From an uncultured Lachnospiraceae bacterium (GTDB lineage Bacteria > Bacillota > Clostridia > Lachnospirales > Lachnospiraceae): a DNA stretch of 31,825 bases. A model generated the notes under the pieces. The model searched no databases. It saw nothing but the letters and a program-made list of their open reading frames with translations, and was not told the DNA's origin. This document shows positions 1-7,604 of the stretch, in pieces. The stretch spans positions 1 to 31,825 of the forward strand of contig CAJUHH010000026.1 in NCBI GenBank assembly GCA_910585965.1, read 5' to 3'. Position numbers and translations under genes: made by a program. How positions within the stretch are numbered: position 1 is the stretch's first letter; every line of letters begins with the position of its first letter.

Positions 1-116
1 CCCGTTTCCCGGCCGCCCGCAGTTTTGATTCCCCTCGGCTTGCCATGCGCACTATACTGGCTGCAAAAATTGATTCCTATGTGCTTCCGCAGAGCCGATA
101 TAAGAGAGAAAAAAGA
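1..116. other. Intergenic sequence, no gene seen
   Basis: This stretch holds no credible coding region. It contains the 16-nt word CTGCAAAAATTGATTC at 61-76, which occurs again exactly at 10864-10879 upstream of recA; in both places a GCCATGC word lies a short distance before it. It may be the tail of an upstream gene's terminator region or part of a dispersed repeat, and I cannot decide from this window alone. Confidence 0.4.
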
Positions 117-145
117 TTGACAAATGATGTATTTTTTTGTACAAT
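117..145 (+). promoter_or_regulatory. Sigma-A promoter of the mntP riboswitch transcript
   Basis: A consensus -35 box TTGACA (117-122) and a -10 box TACAAT (140-145) are separated by exactly 17 nt. Transcription would start near 152, just before the first strand of the riboswitch P1 helix at 156, which fits well. Confidence 0.85.
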
Positions 146-149
146 AAAA

Positions 150-283
150 AAACTTCTATGAGGGAGTAGTTCGCAGTGGGAAGATATCTGCGGTAATATC
201 AACATAATGATGAAAATCTGGTATTACCTTAATGAATGAGACTCATAGGCATTGGTGGAAGCGTCAGTGTCTATGAGTTTTTT
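150..283 (+). promoter_or_regulatory. Manganese riboswitch (yybP-ykoY) with transcription terminator
   Basis: The aptamer shows the family's marks: the GGGAGTAG loop at 162-169, a TACCTT element at 225-230 and AATGAGAC at 235-242. P1 is CTATGAG (156-162) with CTCATAG (242-248). P2 is CGCAG (172-176) with CTGCG (188-192), and P3 is GGTAATA (192-198) with TATTACC (222-228). The 3' strand of P1 can instead pair with ACTCATAG's complement at 271-278 to form a terminator of about 15 bp followed by TTTTTT (278-283). The two folds exclude each other, so metal-stabilised P1 should allow read-through. An ON switch fits the family's known Mn2+ response and the efflux gene behind it. Confidence 0.9.
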
Positions 284-357
284 GCATCTTATAGGTGACT
301 GCGCTGCAAGGACGCATGTTTTTTATCAGAAAAGCATGGAACAAAGGAGGACGTGAT

Positions 358-918
358 ATGGACATTTTTACACTTTTTACTTTAGCTGTGGGGCTGTCGA
401 TGGATGCTTTTGCCGTATCGATATGTAAAGGGCTTGCGATACATAAGGTGACATGGAAGAAGGCAGCTATAGTAGGAGCCTGGTTCGGCGGTTTTCAGGC
501 GTTGATGCCGGCCATAGGCTATACGTTAGGCATACAGTTCCGCGAAAAAATAGTTTTTATCGACCATTGGATCGCTTTTATCCTGCTTGTGCTGATCGGG
601 GTTAATATGATAAGGGAGGCCTGCGGCAAAGAAGCGGAGAAAACGGACGATTCCCTGGCTTTCAGGGAGATGTTCGTCCTGGCTGTGGCAACCAGTATCG
701 ATGCGCTGGCAGTGGGAGTAACGTTTGCTTTTTTGTCAGTCCATATTTTATCCGCAGTAGCTTTTATCGGCGTTGTAACCTTTTGCTTTTCTATGGCGGG
801 CGTAAAAATAGGGAATGTGTTCGGTACAAAATATAAAGCTAAAGCAGAGCTGGCCGGGGGCGTTATCCTGGTCTTTCTTGGAATAAAAATTCTTTTGGAG
901 CATTTGGGTATTCTATAG
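358..918 (+). CDS. mntP: Manganese efflux pump MntP
   Basis: This is a 186-residue integral membrane protein of the MntP (YebN) family, which exports Mn2+ across the cytoplasmic membrane and protects against manganese excess. The sequence is almost wholly hydrophobic with about six membrane segments. It has the family's internal duplication: an SMDAFAVS motif with Asp16 in the first half and SIDALAVGV with Asp115 in the second. The chosen ATG has AAAGGAGG at 343-350, 7 nt upstream. An earlier in-frame ATG at 295 would add 21 polar residues and lies close to the riboswitch terminator, so I reject it. The upstream yybP-ykoY riboswitch independently supports the manganese assignment. The gene stands alone; the next gene starts about 130 nt later. 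Confidence 0.95.
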   Translation: MDIFTLFTLAVGLSMDAFAVSICKGLAIHKVTWKKAAIVGAWFGGFQALMPAIGYTLGIQFREKIVFIDHWIAFILLVLIGVNMIREACGKEAEKTDDSLAFREMFVLAVATSIDALAVGVTFAFLSVHILSAVAFIGVVTFCFSMAGVKIGNVFGTKYKAKAELAGGVILVFLGIKILLEHLGIL

Positions 919-1045
919 GAAAGAACCATATCTGCACTCCAATAAGTTGTAAAAATTTTTGATTCGTATTTGAAAAAAGAGAATAAAATCGGGTCTGCCG
1001 GAAATAATAGAAATGCAAACTATTATTTATCAGGAGGTATGGAAA

Positions 1046-1231
1046 ATGGCTAATATATCAGAGTTGGATTTACAGAACCTGCGTCATTTGATTGGCGGAT
1101 ACGATACGACCCACTGCAAGATGAAGGAGTATGCAGAGTGTGCGACGGATTCCAGCGTAAAGCAGTTTTTTGAAAAAGGCGCACGGTCGGCAATGGATAA
1201 CAAGCAGCAGTTGATGAAATTTTTGCAGTAG
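1046..1231 (+). CDS. Small helical protein paired with a CotF-like coat protein
   Basis: A 61-residue protein predicted to be mainly alpha-helical (LDLQNLRHLIGGYDTTH, then a second helix around KQFFEKGARSAMDNKQQ). It has no signal peptide or membrane segment. The start at 1046 is chosen because CAGGAGG (1031-1037) lies 8 nt upstream; the in-frame ATG at 1013 has no such site. The stop is 12 nt before the next gene, which is CotF-like, so the two are almost certainly co-transcribed. The helix pattern resembles the first half of a CotF/ferritin-like four-helix bundle, so this may be a half-bundle partner of the next protein. That is inference; no catalytic residues are visible. A weak TTGATT/TAAAAT pair with a long 19-nt spacer lies at 959-989. 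Confidence 0.75.
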   Translation: MANISELDLQNLRHLIGGYDTTHCKMKEYAECATDSSVKQFFEKGARSAMDNKQQLMKFLQ

Positions 1232-1243
1232 GAGGGAACAGAT

Positions 1244-1498
1244 ATGCAGGAAAAAACGATGGTGGCAGATACTTTGGCGGGAATCAACGGAGAATTGGTT
1301 CGTTACGGCGGCATGATCGCGCAGACAGAAAACAAGGAATTGAAACAGACATTGAAACAGTTCCGTAATGCCTGTGAGCAGTCGCAGGAAGAACTGTATC
1401 AGATCGCAAGGGAGAAATCTTATTATGTGCCGGCGGCAAAGGCAACGCAGGAAGAGATTGACCATGTAAAATCTCTGTTTAAGAGCGGAACTTTATAA
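1244..1498 (+). CDS. Spore coat protein, CotF family
   Basis: An 84-residue protein matching the Coat_F family pattern: a helical body (residues 1-60) followed by a Y-x-P-A-A-K-A-T-x-E-E-I segment near residues 65-78 (SYYVPAAKATQEEIDHV). Family members are structural proteins of the endospore coat. AGGAGGG (1230-1236) precedes the ATG. It follows the 61-residue helical protein after 12 nt and is followed by a strong terminator, so the two genes form a self-contained bicistron. Assignment is by motif and size only; a related non-spore function is possible. Confidence 0.75.
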   Translation: MQEKTMVADTLAGINGELVRYGGMIAQTENKELKQTLKQFRNACEQSQEELYQIAREKSYYVPAAKATQEEIDHVKSLFKSGTL

Positions 1499-1522
1499 GA
1501 AATTTATCAGGAACCTATGGAA

Positions 1523-1551
1523 GGCGCGTCTCAACGGGACGCGCCCTTTTC
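1523..1551 (+). terminator. Rho-independent terminator after the CotF-like pair
   Basis: GGCGCGTC (1523-1530) and GACGCGCC (1538-1545) form a perfect 8-bp GC-rich stem with a 7-nt loop, followed by CTTTTC. It ends the plus-strand bicistron. The stop codon and last codons of the opposing GNAT gene (1531 onward, minus strand) lie inside the hairpin, so it also marks the convergent boundary. Confidence 0.85.
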
Positions 1552-2205
1552 TGGTGTGTCCGGTGCGTACACGGGAAAGGAAAGGTGTACTTGCGATGCA
1601 TAATCTTCCGGGCTGACCATGCGTTGATATACATGGCAGAAATGGGAAGAGACCATTTCTGCAGACGGCGCTGCTTTCGGCAAAAATTTTTCCATGTGCT
1701 GGAGCGGGAAAAAGAGAAGCCGGTAGGGGACGCCGAATACGGATGCCCGCAGGCCGGTGAAAACCGCGCCGTTTCTTTCATAAAAAGCCAGGCGTTTGCA
1801 GCGGATGGCGTATTCGGAAGAATTCCCTGCATAGTCAGGATCTTCCGATTCGATCAGAAATCCCGGAATATCCAAAAAGGAAGCTTTTATATATTGCAGG
1901 AAAAGGGAGCCGATTCCGCAGCTGCGGTAATCTTCCATGACAGCGAAATAATCCAGAAGGCATCCGCCTTTGTCCGGGAGAAGGGTAAAAAATGCATATC
2001 CCAACAGGCAGCCAGGATCTTGGCGCATATAAAGCCCGTATCCAATATAAATTCCTTCCGCAGCCATCCGCCGGATGGAAGAAACGGGTTTCCTTTCGTT
2101 TTTGGGGAAATGCCTGATGGCATGGGAAGTATAAATGGCAAGAATCTCTTCGCTGGTTAATCTTTTTATCTCGATATCCTGTTTTTGTATGGTGTGGACT
2201 GACAT
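1531..2205 (-). CDS. GNAT-family N-acetyltransferase
   Basis: A 224-residue protein with the Gcn5-related acetyltransferase fold. LLDYFAVMEDYRSCGIGS (about residues 83-100) gives the beta-4 strand and the pyrophosphate-binding R-x-x-G-x-G/A loop for acetyl-CoA. RLAFYERNG (about 145-155) is the typical motif B segment. The substrate cannot be read from sequence. The C-terminal 50 residues extend beyond the core fold. It begins 28 nt downstream of rqcH on the same strand with GGAGG just before the ATG, so it is probably the second gene of an rqcH operon. Its final codons overlap the opposing terminator at 1523-1551. Confidence 0.85.
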   Translation of the reverse strand: MSVHTIQKQDIEIKRLTSEEILAIYTSHAIRHFPKNERKPVSSIRRMAAEGIYIGYGLYMRQDPGCLLGYAFFTLLPDKGGCLLDYFAVMEDYRSCGIGSLFLQYIKASFLDIPGFLIESEDPDYAGNSSEYAIRCKRLAFYERNGAVFTGLRASVFGVPYRLLFFPLQHMEKFLPKAAPSAEMVSSHFCHVYQRMVSPEDYASQVHLSFPVYAPDTPEKGASR

Positions 2206-2233
2206 ATTTTCCTCCGTGACGCGTGATTATTTT

Positions 2234-3976
2234 TTATGGTTCCTGGATCTGGCAAAGGCGGCTGATATCGGAATCCATTACCATGGAATAGTTCGTATGG
2301 TAAATGACGAAGCCAGGTTTTCCGCCGTTCGGTTTTTTAATATTCTTTTTTTCCGTATAATCAATTTCCGCTTTTTCCTGTCCTCTGGCCCTGGAATAAT
2401 AAGCCGCCAGCTTTGCCGCTTCTTCAAACGTACGGTCAGGCAAAGGTTCTCCTTTGGTTTTGACGATGACATGGGAACCGGGAATTCCTTTGGCATGGAA
2501 CCACCAATCGTTGCCGGAAGCAAAGCGGAAGGTCAGCTCATCGTTCTGGAAATTGTTTTTTCCGACATAAATGTGATATCCGTCGCTGCTGATATAGTGG
2601 AAGGGGCGGCTGGTAATTTTTATTTTTTTGTCGCCGCCTTTCCGGCGGATATAGCCGCTCTGCACAAGCTCTTCCCTGATCTGTACAAGATCTTCTTCGG
2701 CTGCGGCAATATCCAGAGAGGCGCTGATGGATTCCAGATGTTCGATTTCCTCTTTTACCTCAAGGGTCAGGGTGGATAACGCTTCATAGGTACGTTTCAT
2801 TTTATTATATTTCTCAAAATACTTTTTCGCGTTTTCCAGCGGAGTTATCGTTGGATCCAGGGGAATTTCGATATCTTCGTCCGTGTAATAATTTCTGGCA
2901 GTGATCGACTTGTCCCCAGGGGAAGCCTGATATCCATAAGTATTCAGAAGTTCTCCATAAACCCTGTATTTTTCTCTTTTTTCCGTATCTTTGATCTGCC
3001 GCAGCTGCAAGTCGTATTTTTTGACATTGCGTTCCAGGGCGGTCTGCACGATCCTGCGCAGATCGGCGGATTTCTGCCGGATTCTGCTGATGGAATTCCG
3101 CTGGGCGTAATACCGTTCCAGCATAGAGCTGACGGAAGTCTCATTTTTCCGTTCTTCGTCCTGATACATTGTGAGCGGAAGAACGGAAAACTCCACAGGA
3201 GAACCGTGTTCATAAACAATATTTGGAGTAAAATCTCCGATTTGGATATGAGTTACGGCGTTTTGGAAAACATCGTATAATTTTTGTGCATCGCTTTCGG
3301 AAAGGGAAGCGGCGGAGGCATCCCCGTCGAGTCCGGCGCGGAAACAGAGTTCCTGGGCAAATACGGGAGAAAGCCCGGTATAAGAGCCATAAAGGAGTTT
3401 ATAAACCGGCTGGCCGCCGGAGCGGATGGCCTGGAAAAATTCTTCCTTGTCTGTATTCAGCGCATCTTTCTTTTTCTGCGTTTCCGGAATAAAATAAGAG
3501 CGGCCGGGCAGCACTTCACGGACGCTGCTGACCATGCTGGAAATATGTTTGATGCTGTCGATGATCCTATCTTTATCGTCGGTAAAAATAATATTGCTGT
3601 GCTTTCCCATGATTTCGATGATCAGGTTTTTGCTGCAAAGATCGCCCATTTCATTCAAATGTTCGACCTGGATTCGGACGATTCGTTCCAGTCCGGGCTG
3701 GGAGATCCGTACGATACGTCCGTTCTGGATATGCTTTCTAAGCAACATGCAAAAGCCGGGAGCTGTCAAGGGGCTTTGCTTGTTGTTTTCTGTCAGGTAG
3801 ATCAAGGGCAGGGAAGCGCTGGCTGAGATAAAAAGACGCTTCTGCCCGCCGTTTACTTTTATTGTAAGCATCAGTTCGTCGCTTTCCGGCTGCGCGATTT
3901 TATAAACGCGCCCTCCCGTCAGGCTGTCATTCAATTCTTTTACGATACCAGCGATCGTTACGCCGTCAAATGCCAT
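2234..3976 (-). CDS. rqcH: Ribosome quality control protein RqcH (NFACT family, FbpA-like)
   Basis: A 580-residue protein, the usual length of bacterial RqcH/Rqc2 proteins. These bind stalled 50S subunits carrying peptidyl-tRNA and recruit tRNA-Ala to add C-terminal alanine tails. The NFACT-N domain starts at residue 1 (MAFDGVTIAGIVKEL) and includes LRKHIQNGRIVRI. A long helical coiled-coil region occupies about 290-430. The NFACT-R domain is near 450-560, with the hallmark NDWWFHAKGIPGSHVIV segment. Members were formerly annotated as fibronectin-binding proteins. The start is supported by AGAGGAT upstream. It is divergent from yicC and followed after 28 nt by the GNAT gene. Confidence 0.93.
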   Translation of the reverse strand: MAFDGVTIAGIVKELNDSLTGGRVYKIAQPESDELMLTIKVNGGQKRLFISASASLPLIYLTENNKQSPLTAPGFCMLLRKHIQNGRIVRISQPGLERIVRIQVEHLNEMGDLCSKNLIIEIMGKHSNIIFTDDKDRIIDSIKHISSMVSSVREVLPGRSYFIPETQKKKDALNTDKEEFFQAIRSGGQPVYKLLYGSYTGLSPVFAQELCFRAGLDGDASAASLSESDAQKLYDVFQNAVTHIQIGDFTPNIVYEHGSPVEFSVLPLTMYQDEERKNETSVSSMLERYYAQRNSISRIRQKSADLRRIVQTALERNVKKYDLQLRQIKDTEKREKYRVYGELLNTYGYQASPGDKSITARNYYTDEDIEIPLDPTITPLENAKKYFEKYNKMKRTYEALSTLTLEVKEEIEHLESISASLDIAAAEEDLVQIREELVQSGYIRRKGGDKKIKITSRPFHYISSDGYHIYVGKNNFQNDELTFRFASGNDWWFHAKGIPGSHVIVKTKGEPLPDRTFEEAAKLAAYYSRARGQEKAEIDYTEKKNIKKPNGGKPGFVIYHTNYSMVMDSDISRLCQIQEP

Positions 3977-4043
3977 AGTTGTATCCTCTTTTTATATGGA
4001 AATCAATGATTCAGTTCTTGTAACTTAATGATTCTACAATATT

Positions 4044-4065
4044 TTCAATGGTTTTTCAATGGTTT
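4044..4065. repeat. 11-bp tandem duplication in the rqcH/yicC divergent region
   Basis: TTCAATGGTTT occurs twice back to back (4044-4054 and 4055-4065), followed by a related TTCCATAG. It lies between the divergent rqcH and yicC genes, just upstream of the yicC -35 box. It may be a regulator site or a chance slippage duplication. Confidence 0.5.
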
Positions 4066-4089
4066 TCCATAGCCGCATTTAAACAATCC

Positions 4090-4118
4090 TTGACTGAAAG
4101 GATGAGGTATTCTATAAT
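4090..4118 (+). promoter_or_regulatory. Promoter of the yicC operon
   Basis: TTGACT (4090-4095) and TATAAT (4113-4118) are separated by 17 nt. The predicted start near 4125 leaves a leader of about 38 nt before yicC. It probably drives the whole yicC-remA-gmk-rpoZ run. Confidence 0.85.
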
Positions 4119-4162
4119 AATATGAAATACGCAAGGGCATGGATTGGAGATGGCGGAAGATC

Positions 4163-5041
4163 ATGATAAAAAGTATGACAGGCTTCGGCAGGAATGAAAT
4201 GTCGGAAGAAAAACGCAAGATCACGGTAGAGATCAAGTCGGTAAACCACAGATATTTGGATGTTAATATCAAGATGCCGAAAAAACTTAACTTTTTTGAG
4301 GCGGCTATTCGGGCAGAGCTGAAAAAATATATGCAGCGGGGCAAAGTGGATGTATTTATCGCCTATGAAGATTTTACCGAATCCAATGTATGCGTGAAAT
4401 ATAATAAAGAGCTTGCGGCAGAGTATATGGGCTACTTGGAGAAGATGGCGGAAGACTTCGGGCTTGATAATGATATCAGGGTTTCGGCTCTGTCCCGTTA
4501 TCCGGAAGTGCTGACGATGGAAGAGCAGTCTGTGGATGAGGAAGAGATCTGGAAAGCTCTGTGCGGCGCTGTCCAAGGGGCGGCTGAAAAATTTGTGGAG
4601 ACGAGGCTGAAAGAAGGCGAAGCGCTGAAAAATGATTTGATTGCCAAACTGGACGGGATGTTGGAACATCTGTCTTTTATTGAAGAACGTTCGCCGCAGC
4701 TTGTGGAGGAATATAAGGATAAACTGCGGGAGAGGGTTCGCGAACTGCTGGAAGATACGCAGATAGAAGAAAGCCGCCTCTTGCTTGAAGTAACGCTTTT
4801 TGCGGATAAGATATGCGTGGACGAAGAACTGGTTCGTTTAAGGAGCCATATAGAGACGACGAGGCAGACGCTGATAGACGGCGGAAGCATCGGCAGGAAG
4901 CTGGATTTTATTGCCCAGGAAATGAACAGGGAGGCGAATACGATTCTTTCCAAGACGAATAATATGGAGATATCCAATCGGGCGATCGAGCTGAAGACAG
5001 AGATAGAAAAAGTACGCGAGCAGATACAGAATATAGAATAA
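4163..5041 (+). CDS. yicC: YicC/YloC-family endoribonuclease
   Basis: A 292-residue protein with the invariant family N-terminus MIKSMTGFGR and the characteristic C-terminal segment EMNREANTILSKTNN (DUF1732 part). YicC-family proteins are conserved ribonucleases linked to RNA decay. The start at 4163 is taken because the family begins exactly at MIKSMTGFGR. The in-frame ATG at 4139 adds eight unconserved residues and lies only about 14 nt after the predicted transcription start. It heads a tight operon: remA follows after 16 nt, then gmk and rpoZ with overlaps, an order conserved in Firmicutes. Confidence 0.93.
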   Translation: MIKSMTGFGRNEMSEEKRKITVEIKSVNHRYLDVNIKMPKKLNFFEAAIRAELKKYMQRGKVDVFIAYEDFTESNVCVKYNKELAAEYMGYLEKMAEDFGLDNDIRVSALSRYPEVLTMEEQSVDEEEIWKALCGAVQGAAEKFVETRLKEGEALKNDLIAKLDGMLEHLSFIEERSPQLVEEYKDKLRERVRELLEDTQIEESRLLLEVTLFADKICVDEELVRLRSHIETTRQTLIDGGSIGRKLDFIAQEMNREANTILSKTNNMEISNRAIELKTEIEKVREQIQNIE

Positions 5042-5057
5042 GAAAAAGGTTAGTCCG

Positions 5058-5318
5058 ATGAATAAGCTGATTCATATAGGTTTTGGGAATATCGTAAACG
5101 CAGAAAAAATAATAGCAGTGGTCAGCCCCGATTCTGCGCCTGTGAAGAGAATGGTGCAGCATGCGAGGGAATCGGGGATGGCGATTGACGCTACCCAGGG
5201 GAGAAAAACGAAGTCGGTGCTTGTGATGGAGAACAGCCAGCTAGTGTTGTCCGCGCTTTTGCCGGAAACAATTGCAAACAGGGCACAGACGGAAAACGGA
5301 GAAATAAATGAAGCGTAA
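5058..5318 (+). CDS. remA: RemA-family (DUF370) DNA-binding regulator
   Basis: An 86-residue protein with the typical RemA start MNKLIHIGFGNIV and the conserved stretch ATQGRKTKSVLVM (about residues 45-57). In Bacillus subtilis RemA is an oligomeric DNA-binding protein that activates extracellular matrix and osmoprotection operons; in clostridia its targets are poorly known. The position between yicC and gmk is the conserved one. The stop overlaps the gmk start by 11 nt, so translation is probably coupled. Confidence 0.92.
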   Translation: MNKLIHIGFGNIVNAEKIIAVVSPDSAPVKRMVQHARESGMAIDATQGRKTKSVLVMENSQLVLSALLPETIANRAQTENGEINEA

Positions 5319-5943
5319 GGGTATTTTAGTGGTTGTTTCAGGATTTTCAGGGGCAGGGAAAGGTACCTTGATGAAGAACCTGATAAAGACTTATGATAAT
5401 TATGCATTATCCATTTCCATGACGACCCGCCAGCCCAGGGATGGGGAACAGGAGGGAAGGGAATATTTTTTTGTATCGAAAGAGGCGTTTGAAGAAAAAG
5501 CGGGGCAGGACGGGCTGATCGAATATGCCTGCTATTGCGGCAATTATTATGGAACGCCGAAGGAATATGTAGAGACACAGCTTGGAATGGGCAAAGATGT
5601 TATTTTGGAAATTGAAATACAGGGTGCCTTGAAAATAAAGAAAAAGTTTCCATCCGCGCTGCTGCTTTTCGTGATGCCTCCGTCTGCGGAGCAGTTAAAA
5701 AAACGTCTGGCCGGCAGGGGGACGGAGACGCAGGAAGTAATCGAAAAGAGGCTCCACCGTGCCGTGGAGGAAGCAAAGGGCATCGGGAGCTATGATTATA
5801 TCGTGGTCAACGATGATTTGGAGATGTGTACCAGGGAGCTTCATTCCATCATCCGGGCGGCGCATAGCGCCGTTGCCAGGAATGAAGAGTGGATAGAAAA
5901 TATGAGACAGGAACTGGACGTTCTGGTGAAAGGAGAAAAATAA
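5308..5943 (+). CDS. gmk: Guanylate kinase
   Basis: A 211-residue cytoplasmic enzyme that phosphorylates GMP to GDP with ATP. The P-loop GFSGAGKGT lies at residues 12-20. The GMP-binding region follows with TTRQPRDGEQEGREYFFV (about 40-57), and a lid-like R-L-x-x-R-G-T-E segment is seen near 135-145. It starts inside the end of remA and its TAA stop shares one base with the rpoZ ATG, so gmk and rpoZ are translationally coupled. Confidence 0.96.
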   Translation: MKRKGILVVVSGFSGAGKGTLMKNLIKTYDNYALSISMTTRQPRDGEQEGREYFFVSKEAFEEKAGQDGLIEYACYCGNYYGTPKEYVETQLGMGKDVILEIEIQGALKIKKKFPSALLLFVMPPSAEQLKKRLAGRGTETQEVIEKRLHRAVEEAKGIGSYDYIVVNDDLEMCTRELHSIIRAAHSAVARNEEWIENMRQELDVLVKGEK

Positions 5944-6227
5944 TGTTACATCCATCTTATTCAGATTTAATGAAAGTAGTCAACAGCGAGGTTGAGCCGG
6001 GGGAAGCTCCTGTAGTCAACAGCAGGTATTCTATCGTTATGGCGACATCGAAAAGAGCGAGGCAGATCATTGCCGGGGAAGAACCGATGGTTGACGGAAA
6101 AGGGAAAAAGCCTCTGTCCGTTGCAGTAGAGGAGTTAAATCAGGGAAAGATCAAGATATTAAGCGAAGAAGAGACGGAGGATGGAAACATCCTGGAAGAA
6201 GACGGTATGGAGCAGGATGAGGAATAG
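5943..6227 (+). CDS. rpoZ: RNA polymerase omega subunit
   Basis: A 94-residue protein beginning MLHPSYSDLMKVV and containing the omega signature SRYSIVMATSKRARQI (about residues 26-41). Omega helps assemble and stabilise the beta' subunit. The ATG at 5943 overlaps the gmk stop (TAATG). A longer frame open from 5889 runs through gmk and is not real. The last 25 residues are very acidic, a common variable tail. rimO starts 39 nt downstream. Confidence 0.94.
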   Translation: MLHPSYSDLMKVVNSEVEPGEAPVVNSRYSIVMATSKRARQIIAGEEPMVDGKGKKPLSVAVEELNQGKIKILSEEETEDGNILEEDGMEQDEE

Positions 6228-6266
6228 TAAAAGTTTCGGGCTATATGCCGGACAGGGGGTACCGGG

Positions 6267-7604
6267 ATGAAAATATTATTAGTATCCCTTGGATGCGATA
6301 AGAATCTGGTGGATTCGGAAGTCATGCTGGGAACGCTGGCAGAGAAAGGATATACTTTTACAGACGATGAGTCAGAGGCGGAAATTATCATTATCAATAC
6401 ATGTTGTTTTATTAATGATGCGAAGGAAGAAAGCGTGAATGCCATATTGGAAATGGCAGAACTGAAAAAAACGGGCCGACTGAAAGCATTGATTGTAACC
6501 GGCTGCCTGGCACAGCGCTATCAGAAGGAGATAAGAAAAGAGATCGCAGAAGTGGATGCAGTTGTCGGCACTTCTGCTATTGATAAGATTGCAGAAATAA
6601 TAGAGGATGTTATGGCGGGCAAAGGCAGGGAGCTTTTGATGCCTTTGGACAGAAGGCCGTCAGGAAACAGAAAAAGAATTGTGACGACCGGCGGGCATTA
6701 TGCATATCTGAAGATTGCAGAAGGCTGCGACAAACACTGCACTTATTGCATTATACCGAAAATAAGGGGAGGATACCGGAGCGTTCCTATGGAAGAGCTG
6801 GCGGCTGAGGCAGAGGCTTTGGCAGATGAAGGGGTAAAGGAACTGATCTTGGTTGCCCAGGAGACAACCTTGTATGGCATGGATTTGTATGGAGAGAAAA
6901 AGCTCCCGGAGCTGCTGACAAGGCTGTGCAGAATCCCCGGGCTTTATTGGATACGTATTTTATACTGTTATCCGGAAGAGATTACGGATGACCTGATCCG
7001 GGTAATGGGACAGGAAGAAAAAATATGCCACTATCTCGATATACCGGTGCAGCATGGCTCGGACAGCGTATTAAAGAGAATGGGAAGGAAAACGGACAGT
7101 GCGCAGATTCGGGGCATCATAAAGAAATTGAGGGAAAAGATCCCCGATATTTGTCTGCGGACGACTTTGATTACGGGATTTCCCGGCGAGACGGAAGAAG
7201 ACCATGAGATTTTGATGGAATTTGTGGATGAGATGGAATTTGACCGTCTTGGGGTTTTTGCATATTCGCCGGAGGAAGATACCGCTGCGGCGCTGATGCC
7301 GGACCAGATAGAGGAAAGCGTAAAGGAAGAGCGAAGGAACGCCCTTATGGAACTCCAGCAGGAGATCGCTTACGAGGCGGCGGAGAAAATGGAAGGGAAG
7401 AGCATCTATGCCATGATAGAAGGAAAGATTGCGGACGAAGATGCTTATGTGGCGAGGACTTATAAGGATGCGCCCAATGTAGACGGATATCTTTTTATTC
7501 ATACGGACAGACAGCTTATGAGCGGCGACTTTGTAAAAGTTCGGATTACGGGTTCTTATGAATATGATTTAATAGGAGAAATATGCGATGAATTTACCGA
7601 ATAA
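6267..7604 (+). CDS. rimO: Ribosomal protein S12 methylthiotransferase RimO
   Basis: A 445-residue radical-SAM enzyme that methylthiolates the conserved aspartate of ribosomal protein S12. The N-terminal UPF0004 domain has Cys10, Cys46 and Cys80 for one 4Fe-4S cluster. The radical-SAM motif CDKHCTYC gives Cys154, Cys158 and Cys161. A C-terminal TRAM domain (from about residue 375) binds substrate. The GCDKN N-terminus and general length favour RimO over MiaB. It overlaps pgsA by 17 nt. Its clusters would depend on an Fe-S system such as the one encoded at 20360-21994. Confidence 0.95.
   Translation: MKILLVSLGCDKNLVDSEVMLGTLAEKGYTFTDDESEAEIIIINTCCFINDAKEESVNAILEMAELKKTGRLKALIVTGCLAQRYQKEIRKEIAEVDAVVGTSAIDKIAEIIEDVMAGKGRELLMPLDRRPSGNRKRIVTTGGHYAYLKIAEGCDKHCTYCIIPKIRGGYRSVPMEELAAEAEALADEGVKELILVAQETTLYGMDLYGEKKLPELLTRLCRIPGLYWIRILYCYPEEITDDLIRVMGQEEKICHYLDIPVQHGSDSVLKRMGRKTDSAQIRGIIKKLREKIPDICLRTTLITGFPGETEEDHEILMEFVDEMEFDRLGVFAYSPEEDTAAALMPDQIEESVKEERRNALMELQQEIAYEAAEKMEGKSIYAMIEGKIADEDAYVARTYKDAPNVDGYLFIHTDRQLMSGDFVKVRITGSYEYDLIGEICDEFTE

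Noticed and set aside
2135..2779. 214-codon plus-strand ORF, with others at 1585-2160 and 3284-3826
   Set aside because: They are antisense shadows of the GNAT and rqcH genes.
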